From Sipunculus nudus (taxonomy: Eukaryota > Annelida > Sipuncula > Golfingiida > Sipunculidae): a stretch of DNA of 64,000 nucleotides. Below are positions 37,701 to 50,199 of the stretch, piece by piece; the first letter of the stretch is position 1, and every line of letters starts with the position of its first letter. Both the position numbers and the translations under genes were made by a program. The notes under the pieces were generated by a model, which saw only the letters and a program-made list of their open reading frames with translations, did not search any database and was not told the DNA's origin. The DNA lies in the NCBI GenBank assembly GCA_026874595.1, contig CM049314.1, positions 17,724,729 through 17,788,728 of the forward strand, read 5' to 3'.

Positions 37701-39040
37701 TAAGTGCCGCGGTGTAACTGAAAACGGATCAGGGTCCTACATGTTTGTGGGGACGACACGGCAGGTTAAATATAAAGTATTGTCTCGTTCTGTCGTCTGG
37801 CGCCGCAGAAAGGCCGATCCCTGCTCAATATCGATTTACTCCTATTCAAGAGCGAGCTGGGAGCAAGCGGAGCATTCGCCCATTAATAAAAACACACCAC
37901 AAAAGACACAGACGGCTGGCCTTGCAATTCCTATCTCCAAGTCTTTTCTTTGTTTAATGGTCCGCGGCCAGTGGAGATCGATAAAGAACCACTCACCCTG
38001 AACTTCCGTCCAACCGATAGCTGGTGCTGACGCCTGCCGGTTGGTAGTCGTACTAAATATGTCGTGAGAGGGCGTGTTTCTGCTGACAGGTCTATATGAA
38101 AAAAGGACTGTGTAGCCCGCTGTGAGTTGGTTATTTTGTCATTTATTTATCGGTGTAGATGTGGTCTCGGTACATGCCTTCAACTTATCATTAGTTACAC
38201 GGTCTCATGGCGGCCTCGCGGACCATAAGTAAACATTGCACTTGAGAACTTTGGGCACCGCTGACGTCATTATGCCTAGCGAGGTCAAGTGTCATGTTTG
38301 GTGCGTGTCGTTTATTGGGGAAGCATGTGATTAATCAACTCCTCATAATCATGTACAATCTCCGGTCTACGTGCCGGCAAATGCAAGATAACGAGAAAAA
38401 AAAGTGTGACTCAATATACACGCTGAAACACGGATATGTAATATGTGTAGGGGTCTGCTGTTGATACATGAGCCTCTGACGTATGTGTCTGCCCCTTAGA
38501 TGTGTCTGTATGTGTGTGTTTGCGCCTAAAATGTGTTTTCGTGTAATTGCGTGCTCGGAACAACAATAAAATTTAGCAGAATTTTTAGGTTTGTATGTAT
38601 GTTAGAAACAAGATACTTCTTCAAACAAAAATTATTTTCTGTATATGTGTGTGTATGCTAAAAAAATGAGTACGTTGTTTTATCATAAACCGTTTACCGG
38701 GGCACGCGAAATGCGGTATGAGACCCACGATGATTTGCAATTCTCAGTAGAGAAATTAAACCACCAACCGCGCGCGGTATAGCGTCCATGGACTTAGGTT
38801 ACCATGTGTACCTGACCTACAGGTGCAGCGCGATCTAGCAGGTGTTACATCATCGGACCCATATAGCAGTGATTACCGCCCATCAAGTAAATGCCCCAAG
38901 CGATTTATATCGCATTCCGCATACCGCGTCCTACTACTGAAATACACCGCGCGCCGGTAAACGAAATTTTACACAGATTTACGCATGAATAAGCCTTCCC
39001 AGAGCCATGTCCTCATGCACCCTCCACCAGTGATGTGGTC
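34754..39040. other. Intergenic region, first part
   Basis: No gene supported. Besides a possible orphan promoter near 35,107-35,170, it holds homopolymer and CT tracts (T-run near 36,070; C-run plus CT-run 37,081-37,113) and C+G-richer patches (36,480-36,660, 37,680-38,060) with only short, unsupported open frames. Confidence 0.5.
35107..35170 (+). promoter_or_regulatory. Promoter-like cluster without an assigned gene
   Basis: An inverted CCAAT box (ATTGG, 35,107) next to an E-box-like CACATGG, then a canonical TATAAATA (35,137-35,144) and a C+G-rich stretch (CGCAGGCGCCGGA) at the expected start-site distance. No open frame follows, so if active it would drive a non-coding or distantly spliced transcript. 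Confidence 0.3.
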
Positions 39041-39535
39041 GAGTCCCTAACATCCGAGTCCGAGTGGAAGTGCAAGTCCTGGCTGCTGCGAGCCCGAGTC
39101 CAAGTCAGAGTCTAAGTCCACTTTCTTCGAGTCCGAGTCACAGGATATTCATGCAAGTCAAAGTCCGAATCCAATAGAAATCGTCCTTGTAAAAGAAAAA
39201 GAATTTTTAATGGAAATACGAGATTATCACGTTTATTCTAATTTTATATTTTACCCACGTTTTAAGCTTAATCTTAAATATATGAAACTCTTGGTGTCGA
39301 ACAAAAGCTTCGGAAATATAAATAGCCTTTTTTTTGTATTGGCCTTATATATTCCGTTGGTAGTTCGTGCATTTATAAACAAGTCTTCGTTGTATGTGAC
39401 CGAGCTTTTTCCTACCGTGCGGACTCCATGCAGATGGACTCTGTATGATATCCTGAATCGTTACCTTCGAGTCCAAGTACAAGTCCGAATCCATGACTCA
39501 CAAGTCCGAATCCATAAAAAAGTAGACTCGAGTCC
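39041..39535. repeat. GAGTCC/AAGTCC hexamer arrays
   Basis: Two clusters (39,041-39,176 and 39,465-39,535) of degenerate 6-bp units, GAGTCC, AAGTCC, AAGTCA and GAGTCT, separated by unrelated AT-rich DNA. A minisatellite-like array, interrupted. Confidence 0.8.
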
Positions 39536-40096
39536 AACACCACTCCCCTTAGCAAGTTGGTTAAGTGGATTATGCGTTAGCCTTCTTAGCTTCGCGGATG
39601 AAAGCTTTGCCCACGGCGAAAGATGTAACCGTAATGATTCCGGTAAAATGGTAATGATCCCGACAAAGCCACTACATATATAGATATGGATATCAGAATC
39701 CGCTATAGGGGCGCTGCGATCGATGTGTAGCCGATGTTCAGTTTATTTCCTTTGACCGCTCCGGGCAAGTCCCTAGAGCGAACCCATCCGATTGTCAAAT
39801 ACTTTAATATTATACGTATTATCATTGGGATTCCCTTATATACTATGTGATCGGTTCGGCCAATCATAGTTCCGAATTTGATTTACTGCATGCGTGTCTG
39901 TGGTGCAAATGATCGCTCGTTCTTGAGAAAGTTGATCACTAACAGCGCACCAACAGCCATGCCTCCCTCCCGTGTCTGTCATTCTCATGGCCATCTGAAA
40001 CTATATTATATATTGTCAGTACAGAAGAATCAAGGATTGAATATATACCCTGCCTGTATTTTTGTTTTTGATATAGCATGCAGGTTTACACACATT

Positions 40097-40097
<1 letters not shown>

Positions 40098-40147
<50 letters not shown>
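40098..40147. repeat. (TA)n microsatellite
   Basis: About 25 TA units. Confidence 0.95.
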
Positions 40148-40150
<3 letters not shown>

Positions 40151-40812
40151 GACACGACATGCACATCACCTCTTTGAATATTTGCAGATATATTACTCTG
40201 ATAATTACGGAAGATGCAAATATATTAAGACGTTGTACGTTTTCTTCATATATTGAGCGACTGATGAATGCAATAGCGGTAAAATTAATACGCGGCTATA
40301 ACTCAGTCGGGAGATGCCATACTCGGGCTAACACATCACTGACCTGTCGCCGATAACGGACGGAGCCGTTTGTGCTTTGTATTCGTCTGATCCCTCAGCG
40401 ACTATAGGAGGCTTTTACTGACAATTCCGCCATAATGACTCAGCAGAATCCTCCCAATCCTGGGATCAGATCCGTTGATGGGACGCCGGGAAGTTTCATA
40501 CATCAGGAGTCTGATAAATATAGGTCACCGGGCAATACCTCATACCCTCATGCCTTCTCGCTTCAGATATTGGTTTCAGATAATTCAACGTGCTTACGGA
40601 TTCATTGTCTCGGACCAGTTTATTAGGTCTTTTGATACCTAGCAAGGGAACAAAGTTGTTTTATAAATTATCGGATTCATGTGGCTTTCATTTTCCCTCG
40701 CACTGTTCGCTAATTCAATGCACCCCATGCATGGTTGGGGCCAAGCAGGTACAGAGCGTTTATGGGCTTGGCCAAAATCCCGGATCTCCCTTTTCCAACT
40801 TGCAAGTGTATA

Positions 40813-40816
<4 letters not shown>

Positions 40817-40861
<45 letters not shown>
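40817..40861. repeat. (TA)n microsatellite
   Basis: About 22 TA units. Confidence 0.95.
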
Positions 40862-40863
<2 letters not shown>

Positions 40864-43011
40864 TGGAATACGGGTTATCCTTAAATATATAAGGACCTAA
40901 GTATAGGGGGGGGGGGGGGAATCCGCGCCTGTCAGGTAATTTATATATGTTAGGATCCTATACATGATCTTAATACAAATCTCACACATCTGGTGACTTA
41001 TTTCTTTAACATGTGCCAATAATACCGCGAAACCATTTATATTAAAGTATTTTAGATAATCCAAACCGCCAGACACAAACAATATATAGGAAGCCAGGAT
41101 GAGGTATATATATAGTTTGATCCCCTGACGTAATAGCCAGAGTCTCCTGAAATAACGGATTGGGGAAAAATATGAAGCAACAAATGTTCCTTAATTAAGC
41201 AACGCTATGTACGCAAGTATCCGGTAAACATATATACGTTGTCACCCAAAACAAACCGATTATATATGCGTTATTCTCGTACTTTATCGGCCGTGTTTAC
41301 CGCTGCCCATGCATTGATGGCCCAGGCGTTTTAGCAACGAAAGTTTCACACACTAAGGCACGCTACTTTATGAAAATATTTTGTTCCAAGTGTCAACTTA
41401 TGAGTGTTCCAATAATCACATTAAATTATAATATATATATGAGAATCTAAATAAGTACATTGACGCTCTGTGTCTGCATGCGGAAACGAACGAGTTATTC
41501 CGAAATGAAGCTGAAGGGAGGATTCTTGCCCTGTATCAATTACTATAGCACCGGGTTTATCGTGCAACAGCATCTGTCTGTGCCATATTTATTACCGTTT
41601 TTTATAACCCCGTCAGAAAACACTCGACTCGGCCAGCACCGGAGTTGGACATCCAGTCTATAACCTCTTTAAATTGCTTCAAATAAGCCAGACTAGTTAA
41701 AAGGAAATATATTTGTGTACATATTTTTGGTAACACCGCTCATGTACCATGAGTTCATTATGATAATTATTCCTCAGCATATTGGCAAATCTCACTACTT
41801 GCTTGCGTAATATTGACCGCAAATACAAACATGTCTCCCCATGCATATATATATGCTAGGACTGAGTGAGTGACAGCTTATATATAGTCGTGAGAGGAAC
41901 AAGAAAAAAGCGTTACCGCATACAGAGAAATGCTTTTACACGTATATAGGTCAAATTGGACATTGAAATGTTGTCTATATTGAATTAATTCTTCACTCCT
42001 ACATGTTAAGTCTAATTCTAATTAAGACCGAATCTGTCAAGCTTTATCGTGGCAATAGATCATCGCTTGAATATTCGACAGGAGTACGTTACATATGCAT
42101 ATACACGCAATATTGGTTGAGCTTTCTTTACTTATAGGCTCATGCAGTATAAAAGAAAACATCTATATCAACTGATGTATTGCATCATGGTCGTTGTATT
42201 ACAACCTTTAAACATTACAAAAATCCGCCTTGGGTCGAAAAATACACGGTTTGACCGGAGGTCATATGTATAAGCCTAAGTAGGTTATTTATCTCATACA
42301 AAGTCCTTGATAAGACCATTATTTTTTATAATAATCATGTCACGCAAGTTAACGCTATTATTCTATATCCGGCATTACATGCACTTTACCATGCATGCAG
42401 GATAGTCTTTCCATCCTGTTCATTTCTGTATATATATAATGTTTCTCACTATAAGTAGCGAATATACATCCTGTGCAAGCAGCCATGCAGTGCACTTATA
42501 ATATACACTGCAAGTTATTAAGCCTAAGTCTCGGGTATCGTGGATGGGCGTGGGACAAGCTTCCATTCTACAATTTGTCTGCCGTCCATCATCATCAGTA
42601 AGCATTCATGCACTCCAGGAAGAGGGCGTACGCTTGTTGCATTTAGCCAGGGTTAATATATGCAGCAATCTTAACTTGGAAGACGGCCCGAATGACACGC
42701 GAACCCGCAACAAATATAGCCAAGGGTCATATTTTTTTAAAATATATATATCGCCATCACGCTCATTATTTCATTTAATTTTTTTATTCGCCGAGTTCAA
42801 AGCAAGGTCTTTATACCATTGGTCGTATATATGCTAGGGTGGTAAATCAGCATGGGCTGCATGGTCTATATTTTTCTATATTTTTTTGGAGGTAAACGCT
42901 TCAATTTGTTTTTTCTAACTTAACAACATATATGTACATCTGCTGAATTTCATTCCGGTTTTAGGGACGTGAAGGGACAGTATTCCACGCTTCCTCTCAT
43001 TTTATATATTG

Positions 43012-43290
43012 GCTTTAAACTGGCCCGGTGACTACTGCGGGTGCAACCTGCGTGCCCTTTAGGTACGTAATTGTCCCCATCGCTGGGTCATACCACCAAT
43101 GAACCACCGAAAGGCGCACTCGTATGTGAGTTAACACGAACGTTTGGCACGGCCCTCCCATTAAGCCTGCAGAGCGCTCATTCTGGTTTGGGGCCAACCG
43201 TGAAAAATCTTACCGCCTCGGCTGAGATTCGAACTCACCATCTCCCGGCTTAGTCCTGTGCTCAACCCCTGCAGGAGCCAAATGAAACCA
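43012..43290 (-). mobile_element. Candidate tRNA-derived SINE
   Basis: On the - strand, about 43,290 to 43,200 reads like a tRNA-derived head: an A-box-like segment around GGGGTTGAGC, a middle part (ACAGGACTAAGCCGGGAGAT), then the B box GAGTTCGAATCTC (RNA polymerase III GGTTCGAANCC consensus). About 190 bp of C+G-richer non-tRNA body follows toward 43,012, unlike the AT-rich flanks. It does not fold into an intact tRNA, so it is not a tRNA gene. The family is not identified and the left boundary is approximate. Confidence 0.55.
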
Positions 43291-43332
43291 GGCTACTTGG
43301 TCTTGATCAAGCTTGAATGTATCTTTTTAGGC

Positions 43333-43634
43333 AAAAAAAAAAAAAAAAATAAGGTATTGTTCTCAGGCACTTTTTTTTAAGAAATCAGTGCGTGCGGGCG
43401 GTATTTTATTTTTAACCTTTTTTTTAATGTCGCGAAAAAAATGTCATATGATCAGGGAAAAGCATGAAAATAACAACTAAATAACTAAACAGGTAAAAGC
43501 ACTACAAAAATTGTATTATTTATCTTCTTGAAAGATAAAAATCAAAATAAAAATTTTTGATGCGGGGGGGGGGGGGGGGGGGTAAAATTGACGCGGGCGG
43601 TGCCTGAGAACCATACCTTTTATTTTTTTTTGGG
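43333..43634. mobile_element. MITE-like element with inverted ends
   Basis: The left end (A-run, then AAGGTATTGTTCTCAGGCAC, to 43,370) and right end (GTGCCTGAGAACCATACCTT followed by a T-rich tract, 43,600-43,634) are inverted copies with one mismatch over the 20-bp core and matching A/T-run extensions. The ~300-bp interior has no open frame and holds a G-run (43,565-43,582) and GCGGGCGG near both ends. This fits a small non-autonomous DNA transposon. Target-site duplications are not clear because of the homopolymers. Confidence 0.65.
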
Positions 43635-43639
43635 CCTTA

Positions 43640-46127
43640 CATGTTTTTTTTATTTGAGACCTTGCATGTCATTTGCTGGTGACTTTCGAATCTTTCGAAT
43701 GAAAAGAAGAAAATAAAGGAGGTCACATTCAATCTCCGATTGTCATATATATACGGCTTTAAATGTTCACATCATACGTGGACCGGTCGAAGAGACATGC
43801 ACACATATGTGCACACATATACACATATATTAGCTAAGTATCTTTTAGCCTTCTTCTTAAGAATCTGTTTCATAACATGCAACACTATATACAATAGCTT
43901 CCGAGTCTTCTGTAAGGGGTATATGTTGACAACACCACTAGCGCCAGATCGGCCCTCTGACATTACCGCCAGATTCCTGCCTTGCCAGTAGGAGGGCCCT
44001 AACAGTCGTGTTTGTCACGGCTATGACACCACAAACTAGATAATTTATTAATTGGTTAAAGTAATAGCATAATTAATTCAAAAGTTTTAAATGGTTATTA
44101 AAAATATACATTTGAAAATGATGATGCCTTAATGTAAGTTTAGCCTGTTTTTTCCGTTATGTCTCACTTTCTGTGGGCGATTCTAAAGCCAATTAATACA
44201 GCGGAAGTACACAGGGCAATCATACTCGACCTTTAATGTGCCATCTGAATACAAATCTAACTCGCGGAACTATACATTTCCAGGTAAATTAAAATCTGTA
44301 TAGAAATGTCATTTGACATTTTAAATCGTTTCATTATACAGTTTATCGCATTAGTTTAATATTTGATGGTAGTATGTCATGATTATATGCATAAACAAAT
44401 CAAATAAATTAAAACTAACTGAGATATAATAATAACGATGCTTCAAAATCATTGGCAGCGGTCGCAAGTGACCGCAACCGTACAATTCCTGCAAGGAACA
44501 AAGTCGGAAATATCGGCACAGCCAAACATCTAAACGGAAATTAAGCGAGATATAACATTGGGCGTGTCATCGAGTGTACGTTCTTATGTGATCTATCTTT
44601 ACGATCGGCACCCATGGCCGTTGACACGGTGTTCCACATGCGTGGTCTCCAGAATTATTTAATTTATTTGAATCCATACAGAGACATCGATCAGTTCACG
44701 GTCACAAGTATACATACACAGTCCTCGCGCTACAAGAACTACCAAATTTGACACGCCTCAACAGGCTGGGCGTGTATAAAGATTGACTAGATATCACATG
44801 ATCAATTCGTTTGCGTCAGAAGTGCAAACATGGCGAATATTGGCGACCAAGGACAAATCATTAAACCTGTCCTATAGACCCGCACGTGACCAAAATACTC
44901 CCCTACAAGCCCGGTTCCTCGTGTCAAGTTTATTGACGATGGCTCGGTGTCTGCACTTCAGCCTCAAATATACGACTGATCAAAAGCCCCATGTAGGTCA
45001 AGAGGTCCTATTATCGCCCCAGCTGATAACGGTTTTTCAAGTACTGAAACCTTTCACTGGGTGTGAGGGGAGCTGCAGATATAATCTCTCATAAGTATAA
45101 TTAAATAAATACTCCAGGCTTTGAGCACTCACCTGTATGACTGTGGGAGAAGGAAATGCAGGAATATTATCAGCCCACTTTAATTAGTAGGAGTGATAAG
45201 CATCACCGTGGTTCCAATTAAGATACTGGGTCTTTTATGATCTTTTTCTTCCACTGTAAAGAGGGAAGCCGTATATATATACATGTATTTAATGTAATTT
45301 AAACTGCTATGAAGGTAAAATTTGAAATTACGTTTTTAGTACATATAGTGCCTTGAAGATATGTTGAGTTCACGTTGGATTCTTGCGAAAGACCGGGACT
45401 ACTTCCAGGAACAGTAATTATATAGCAACCCCCTCCCCCCCCCCCCCGCCCGGTGTGTGCGTAGTTTGAATATTTATTTTTCTTCATTAATATGTGATAC
45501 ATACTTACTCTCCCTTCATGTCTCTCTATATCCATCCTTAATAACGCCTTTTCGATGCCCAAGTTTTCTTCCATATTGTATTTAGCTGTAACTGGTAATT
45601 CAATTTAATTTTATAATCTAATTACGTTAATTGTCATATAAATAAACAGGCATCGACCATTATGTGCGGATTTTTGGTATCCTGAGATTTGCATCCGGCA
45701 TCCTGAAGAGGTCGTCATTGTTATTAAGGGATCTTTGTCACCGCGTGTGAGAACAACTCAGTAATCGGATTAGCCAGTTCCCCCGTACGAGTACTGTTGT
45801 CAGCTTGTTGTTAGCCCGTTTATTGACGCACGTCAGCAGTAAGAAAAATAATCCGCCTCGCTCAAGAGCCTGGAAAGAACTGACTCCAAACCTGCCATGG
45901 TGACCAAAGCTCTGCCAAACCACAGGGTTAATTAAAAATTCTCAAAAAGTGTACTTAAGTCAGACCTATATCCTTGCCATTTTTTTATCATGCAAAATCT
46001 CTCCAACTACATGTATTTCATTAAACGTTTTGCTTATTGCTTGTATGGCTGAATCATGTTACAAGTGACCCTCAGGTCATGACGCTCAAGTCTATGACAA
46101 GACTGGCCTGTATCAACACTTTTTGTA

Positions 46128-46129
<2 letters not shown>
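43640..46129. other. Intergenic region, third part
   Basis: No gene supported. AT-rich DNA with a C-run (45,429-45,447) and short unsupported open frames. Confidence 0.5.

Positions 46130-46190
<61 letters not shown>
46130..46190. repeat. (TA)n microsatellite
   Basis: About 30 TA units. Confidence 0.95.
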
Positions 46191-46191
<1 letters not shown>

Positions 46192-46302
46192 TGGATATCT
46201 ATTTAAAAAAATAACCAAAATCTATCAGAGAAAGGTCCTATACAAAAATGATGGAATTTAGGTCATGCCATGGCTATACATTATGTTGAAGGGCCCTGAG
46301 TA

Positions 46303-48110
46303 GCAGGCCAGATTGACCCCCTTGATTGTATATACCCAGATATAATCTGGCCTATAGCCCAAACTATACCCGGAGTATAAAATGGGCTATAGGCCAGATT
46401 ATACCCCGAGGTGTAACTTGTCCTAGTTCATTAATACCCCCTTAGGCCAGATAACATATACTACCCTACTGTTTTTAGTAACAGTGCTATATCCCTTAAA
46501 AATGTATTTTTTTTACGAAATGACTCTCTTTCTGTCATATTCTTTTATTTATTCAATGTAATTAAAGAATGTAAGTGCACGCATGCATGATTGACATTAT
46601 ATGGCGAACGATATGTAAGTGTGTAGAATCGCGTGAGAACAAATTACAACAATATTTTTTCTCTGGATTTTCAGAATTTAATTCATAAGCTGATATCAGA
46701 CTCCCAATTAATTCAAACCTACAACAAAATATCGACATTTAAACGAACTCTAGCTGAGAATAGTAACATGATGTATAAATTTAAGAATAATATATATAAA
46801 AGTACAGTGCTAATGTAGTTTCAGTTGAATAGAAAAGGAAGTTACTAAATATGTTATTCTCAATGGCTTTTATATATCAATACTAGAACTGTAAGTTTTG
46901 TCGTGAGAGTGTCGGAATTAAACATATATTTAAATTCAATATTTCTCTGATATCATGGATATAAAATGAATGAATGAATGATCCATGGTTTTGTGTAGCT
47001 CTTAATCCTATTAATCTGATGATTAACAATTCGTGGCGATAGAAAACAGATATTATCAATAATTTATAAGATTGGGTATGTTTTAAATACTGATGACCTA
47101 TTGGATCTCCGCATCTGGCATGGTACAAGTCAGTTTCTGTGATTCGTGTGAGGGGTATAAACTGGCCTGGAGGGGTATAAAACAGACAAGACCAGCATAT
47201 TGTTACGGGTGGCCCTTTTTATTGTGTGCGTCGAACAGATGATTGTTTTATTGTGCACACGGATGATCCATGTGTTGTTGGTGTTTGGTTTGTGTGCCAC
47301 GCGTAGCTAGTGTTGTGGTGGCCACGACTGGCCGGATGTTGCAGGCTCGGTTTAATCCGCATTGGTTGAACCCTAGATACACATCGTTCTTTGTTCTGGT
47401 ATGTTCTTTGAACGTGTGTACTGTGTTAGATTCTTTAGATTGTTCTCGACTGGAAGTGAATATGGAGCTGTGTTTTAGAGCCGAGAGAGAGGTGAGAGAA
47501 TATTCCAGCGGACACGAAAGCGTGTTAGACAGTGTGTGGGACCTATCCGATTTTCCAGTAATTTCAGGGATTCTACTATTACTAACACTTAACAATTTAG
47601 TGCTGCCTGTCTCAAGTTTACTTTCTGGATTGTTACAAGAGCTTTACATTGGGCTGTTATTATCCGAGAGAATTTGTGTGAACTGTTCGTCCGGCTTATA
47701 CATGTTAAAGGACATCGCTGTGAGAGTGGTGGTATCCAGGTACTGTGCTCTTTGTTTATTTTACTGTGTGATTGTAATGATTTGTTGTTGTACTGCTGTT
47801 ATACTTTGTATTTGTATTGATTTAGTGTATCGTAATGTTAGGGTTGTTTTAAGAATAAATTATAGTTATTTGTTAACAAAAAACACTGACTTCTTTATTC
47901 ATTCCCATAGACATTTCACGCTGCCTAGTGTTACAGAATCTGATTTTTGTAATCCCAATTACAAAATTTATGTTCATCACGCATACTTGATCTGTTGATA
48001 TTAGGTTCCGTAACAATATATACCCCAGGGTTTATTCTGGCCTAGGCCAAAATATACCCGGGGGTATAACTGGTCAGGGGGTTTTATTTGGCCTGTTACA
48101 CTGGTTTCGT
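46303..48110. mobile_element. Foldback-type repetitive DNA interrupted by a solo LTR
   Basis: The two ends carry related, oppositely oriented motifs: CAGGCCAGATTGACCCCCT (46,303) and, inverted, AGGGGGTTTTATTTGGCCTG (48,077-48,096). Both contain modules of GGGGTATA and CTGGCCTA. At 46,341-46,360 and 46,384-46,403 lies a perfect 20-bp inverted repeat (TATAATCTGGCCTATAGCCC), and another module pair sits at 47,152-47,182 just before the LTR. I read this as a foldback or TIR element disrupted by later insertion. The outer boundaries are approximate. Confidence 0.5.
47201..48015. mobile_element. Solo LTR (815 bp)
   Basis: It starts TGTTACGG and ends CCGTAACA, a perfect 8-bp inverted terminus with canonical TG...CA ends, flanked on both sides by ATAT (a possible 4-bp target duplication). 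No primer-binding site follows and no gag/pol frame is seen on either side, so this looks like a solo LTR left by recombination. The TGTTACGG terminus resembles Ty3-type LTRs, but the lineage is not determined. It contains a 242-codon open frame (47,270-47,998) of hydrophobic, Cys-rich composition; I do not annotate that as a gene. Confidence 0.7.
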
Positions 48111-50140
48111 GAGGATAGTCAGTGAGGTACCTATGAGCACGGCTATTGTTTTTTTTTTACTGTATAATACTGCTTTTGCTTCTCAGTACCCTCTAGTATT
48201 AGTATTATGAACTGTTTGGATGCTTCCAATATCTTGATGAAATGGTAGCTTGAATCATATTTTAGCTAGTTTAATTATAAATCTCGTTATTCGCGTTTGC
48301 AAAAATACTGTATGATGAAAATAATATAGAAATTATTCAGTATGAATACTGTAATTCGTATCATATCTTTGGTTACGATGTAGAATTAAGAGGTGTTTTA
48401 TTTATTTATTTATTTAATCGTTATAAAAAGGAGTTGTGATATACGATTAATGGATTAAATGTGGGAAAAGTTTTCAGGACTAAAGTGCATCTGAGGGTAT
48501 TGATTTTATGCAGCTGTTTTTACTTGTCAGATTCCATGGACACCCATGTATTTCCTATATTTGTGCATTATAGATTATATTAAAAAACTGTTAAGATATA
48601 TTCAATGGAGAAATTTAATTGTCAGAACATTTTTGGTTACTATTTGTTTAATTTGATCACGGTACTGTGATTAAGGGTGGCTGGGCACAGTCATATATAG
48701 ACATACACACACACATATATATTTATATATACAGTCAGCGACATATTTTATTTCTCGCACATTTTACGGGTATTCATGAATAATAAGATACAGTCCACAC
48801 TCTTGAAAGTTCGTCTTATATCTTTTGCTTTAATTATATTTTTTATTTTTTACATCTCTGACTCGGTGTTTTTTGTAAGAGCGTGTTTGAGTCAAGTGCA
48901 TTTCCGCACATCTATAATTATATATATTGTGCTTATAATATGTACTAGTGTCACAATGAGATTTATAATTAATACATTCATGATTTGATGTGAAAAATGC
49001 TGTATCCGTATACGTCTGGAATAAAAGAAGTACCTCTCACCTAGCGAGTGCATGTCTCTGTCTGTGTTACATCAAAAGACAGCTTGTTATACCAACGTGT
49101 TATACTATAGTATGTACTAGGCGTGACACCCATCAGGCCTCGGATGTATATATGGCCATAATTACATTGTACAACAACAAATATGGTTCCGGGTTGGGAA
49201 ACTGTGTTGCTTATATTATTATTGTTTTTAATTCTTGTTTATTTTTCGTCTTAAAAGGAACGAGTGTCTTCCTATCAGATTATTTTATCTTATTACTATT
49301 ATTGTTTTCCTTTTAAAAATCCATATCCTTTGCTGTATGAGTGTAAACTACACTGCCTGGTCTTCAGCTAAATCCAGCTTTGACTTGGTACAGTGATAAA
49401 TGATGCATGACAACCCAAATTGGTAATAGTACTTTAAAATTTAACAGGAACGTCACGTTGAGCCGCAGTGTCAAATCATGCCCGGTCCCGGAGCGTCACG
49501 AAAACACACTGTTATGTAAATATTACGTGTCCCCATGGAGGTAGGGGTCACTGGGTACGATCCAGAACAAATAGGCGTTACAATGCTCCAGAAACCAGCC
49601 GGAATCATGTGTGCTTTACGAAGTGCCACCAATTGAACGAAATCAGGTTGTAGAAATGAGGGCGTGCATATATAATAGGACATCTCACAAGTCTCAGTTA
49701 CGCCTTCCTTTGTTTGGGTATTTGCGACATGCATGGACTTGTCATAACTTGGTTTATTTCAACACAACGCATTAAGTTTTTCTTATCACAATCGTTGTAT
49801 AATTATTAAAAGCTAGGCGTATTTAGTACACTTTGCCTACACCCATATTAAGCATGCATTTACAAGTAGGCCTATATACAAAATATCCAGTTCACTTCTA
49901 TTATTCCAACTGCAACATGAAGCGTATTCCTCACGGTGCTCGACATGGGCGTTTCCAAGGGCGTTTCCAAACAGAGTACACAAGTAGAATAACATTCGGT
50001 GGAGCGCATACCTCCACCAATCCTAGACAGTTTTACAAGATCCGATCCTTTTTCCGGATTTTCACCAAATTAATTAACGTTTTCTTATCAGTACTGTGTT
50101 CCGTCTTGTGGATCCACGCATGGCGTATATAGATATATAA

Positions 50141-50199
<59 letters not shown>

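Larger units (their letters stand above)
39536..43010. other. Intergenic region, second part
   Basis: No gene supported. AT-rich sequence with two TA microsatellites and a G-run (40,908-40,919). Short open frames here run through microsatellite DNA or lack splice context. Confidence 0.5.

Noticed and set aside
39546-39600. TAGCAAGTTGGTTAAG, similar to a tRNA A box
   Set aside because: No B box at the proper distance and no cloverleaf; not enough for a tRNA or SINE call.
39210-39683. 157-codon + frame
   Set aside because: Passes through AT-rich and hexamer-repeat DNA; no domain or splice context.
43200-43290. Intact tRNA gene on - strand
   Set aside because: Only the B box and part of the A-box region match. 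The acceptor and anticodon stems do not pair, and a long non-tRNA body follows, so it is called SINE-like instead.
47270-47998. 242-codon frame as a real membrane-protein gene
   Set aside because: It lies wholly inside a solo LTR, has no recognised family or splice context, and hydrophobic residues follow from T-rich DNA. Kept only as a finding.
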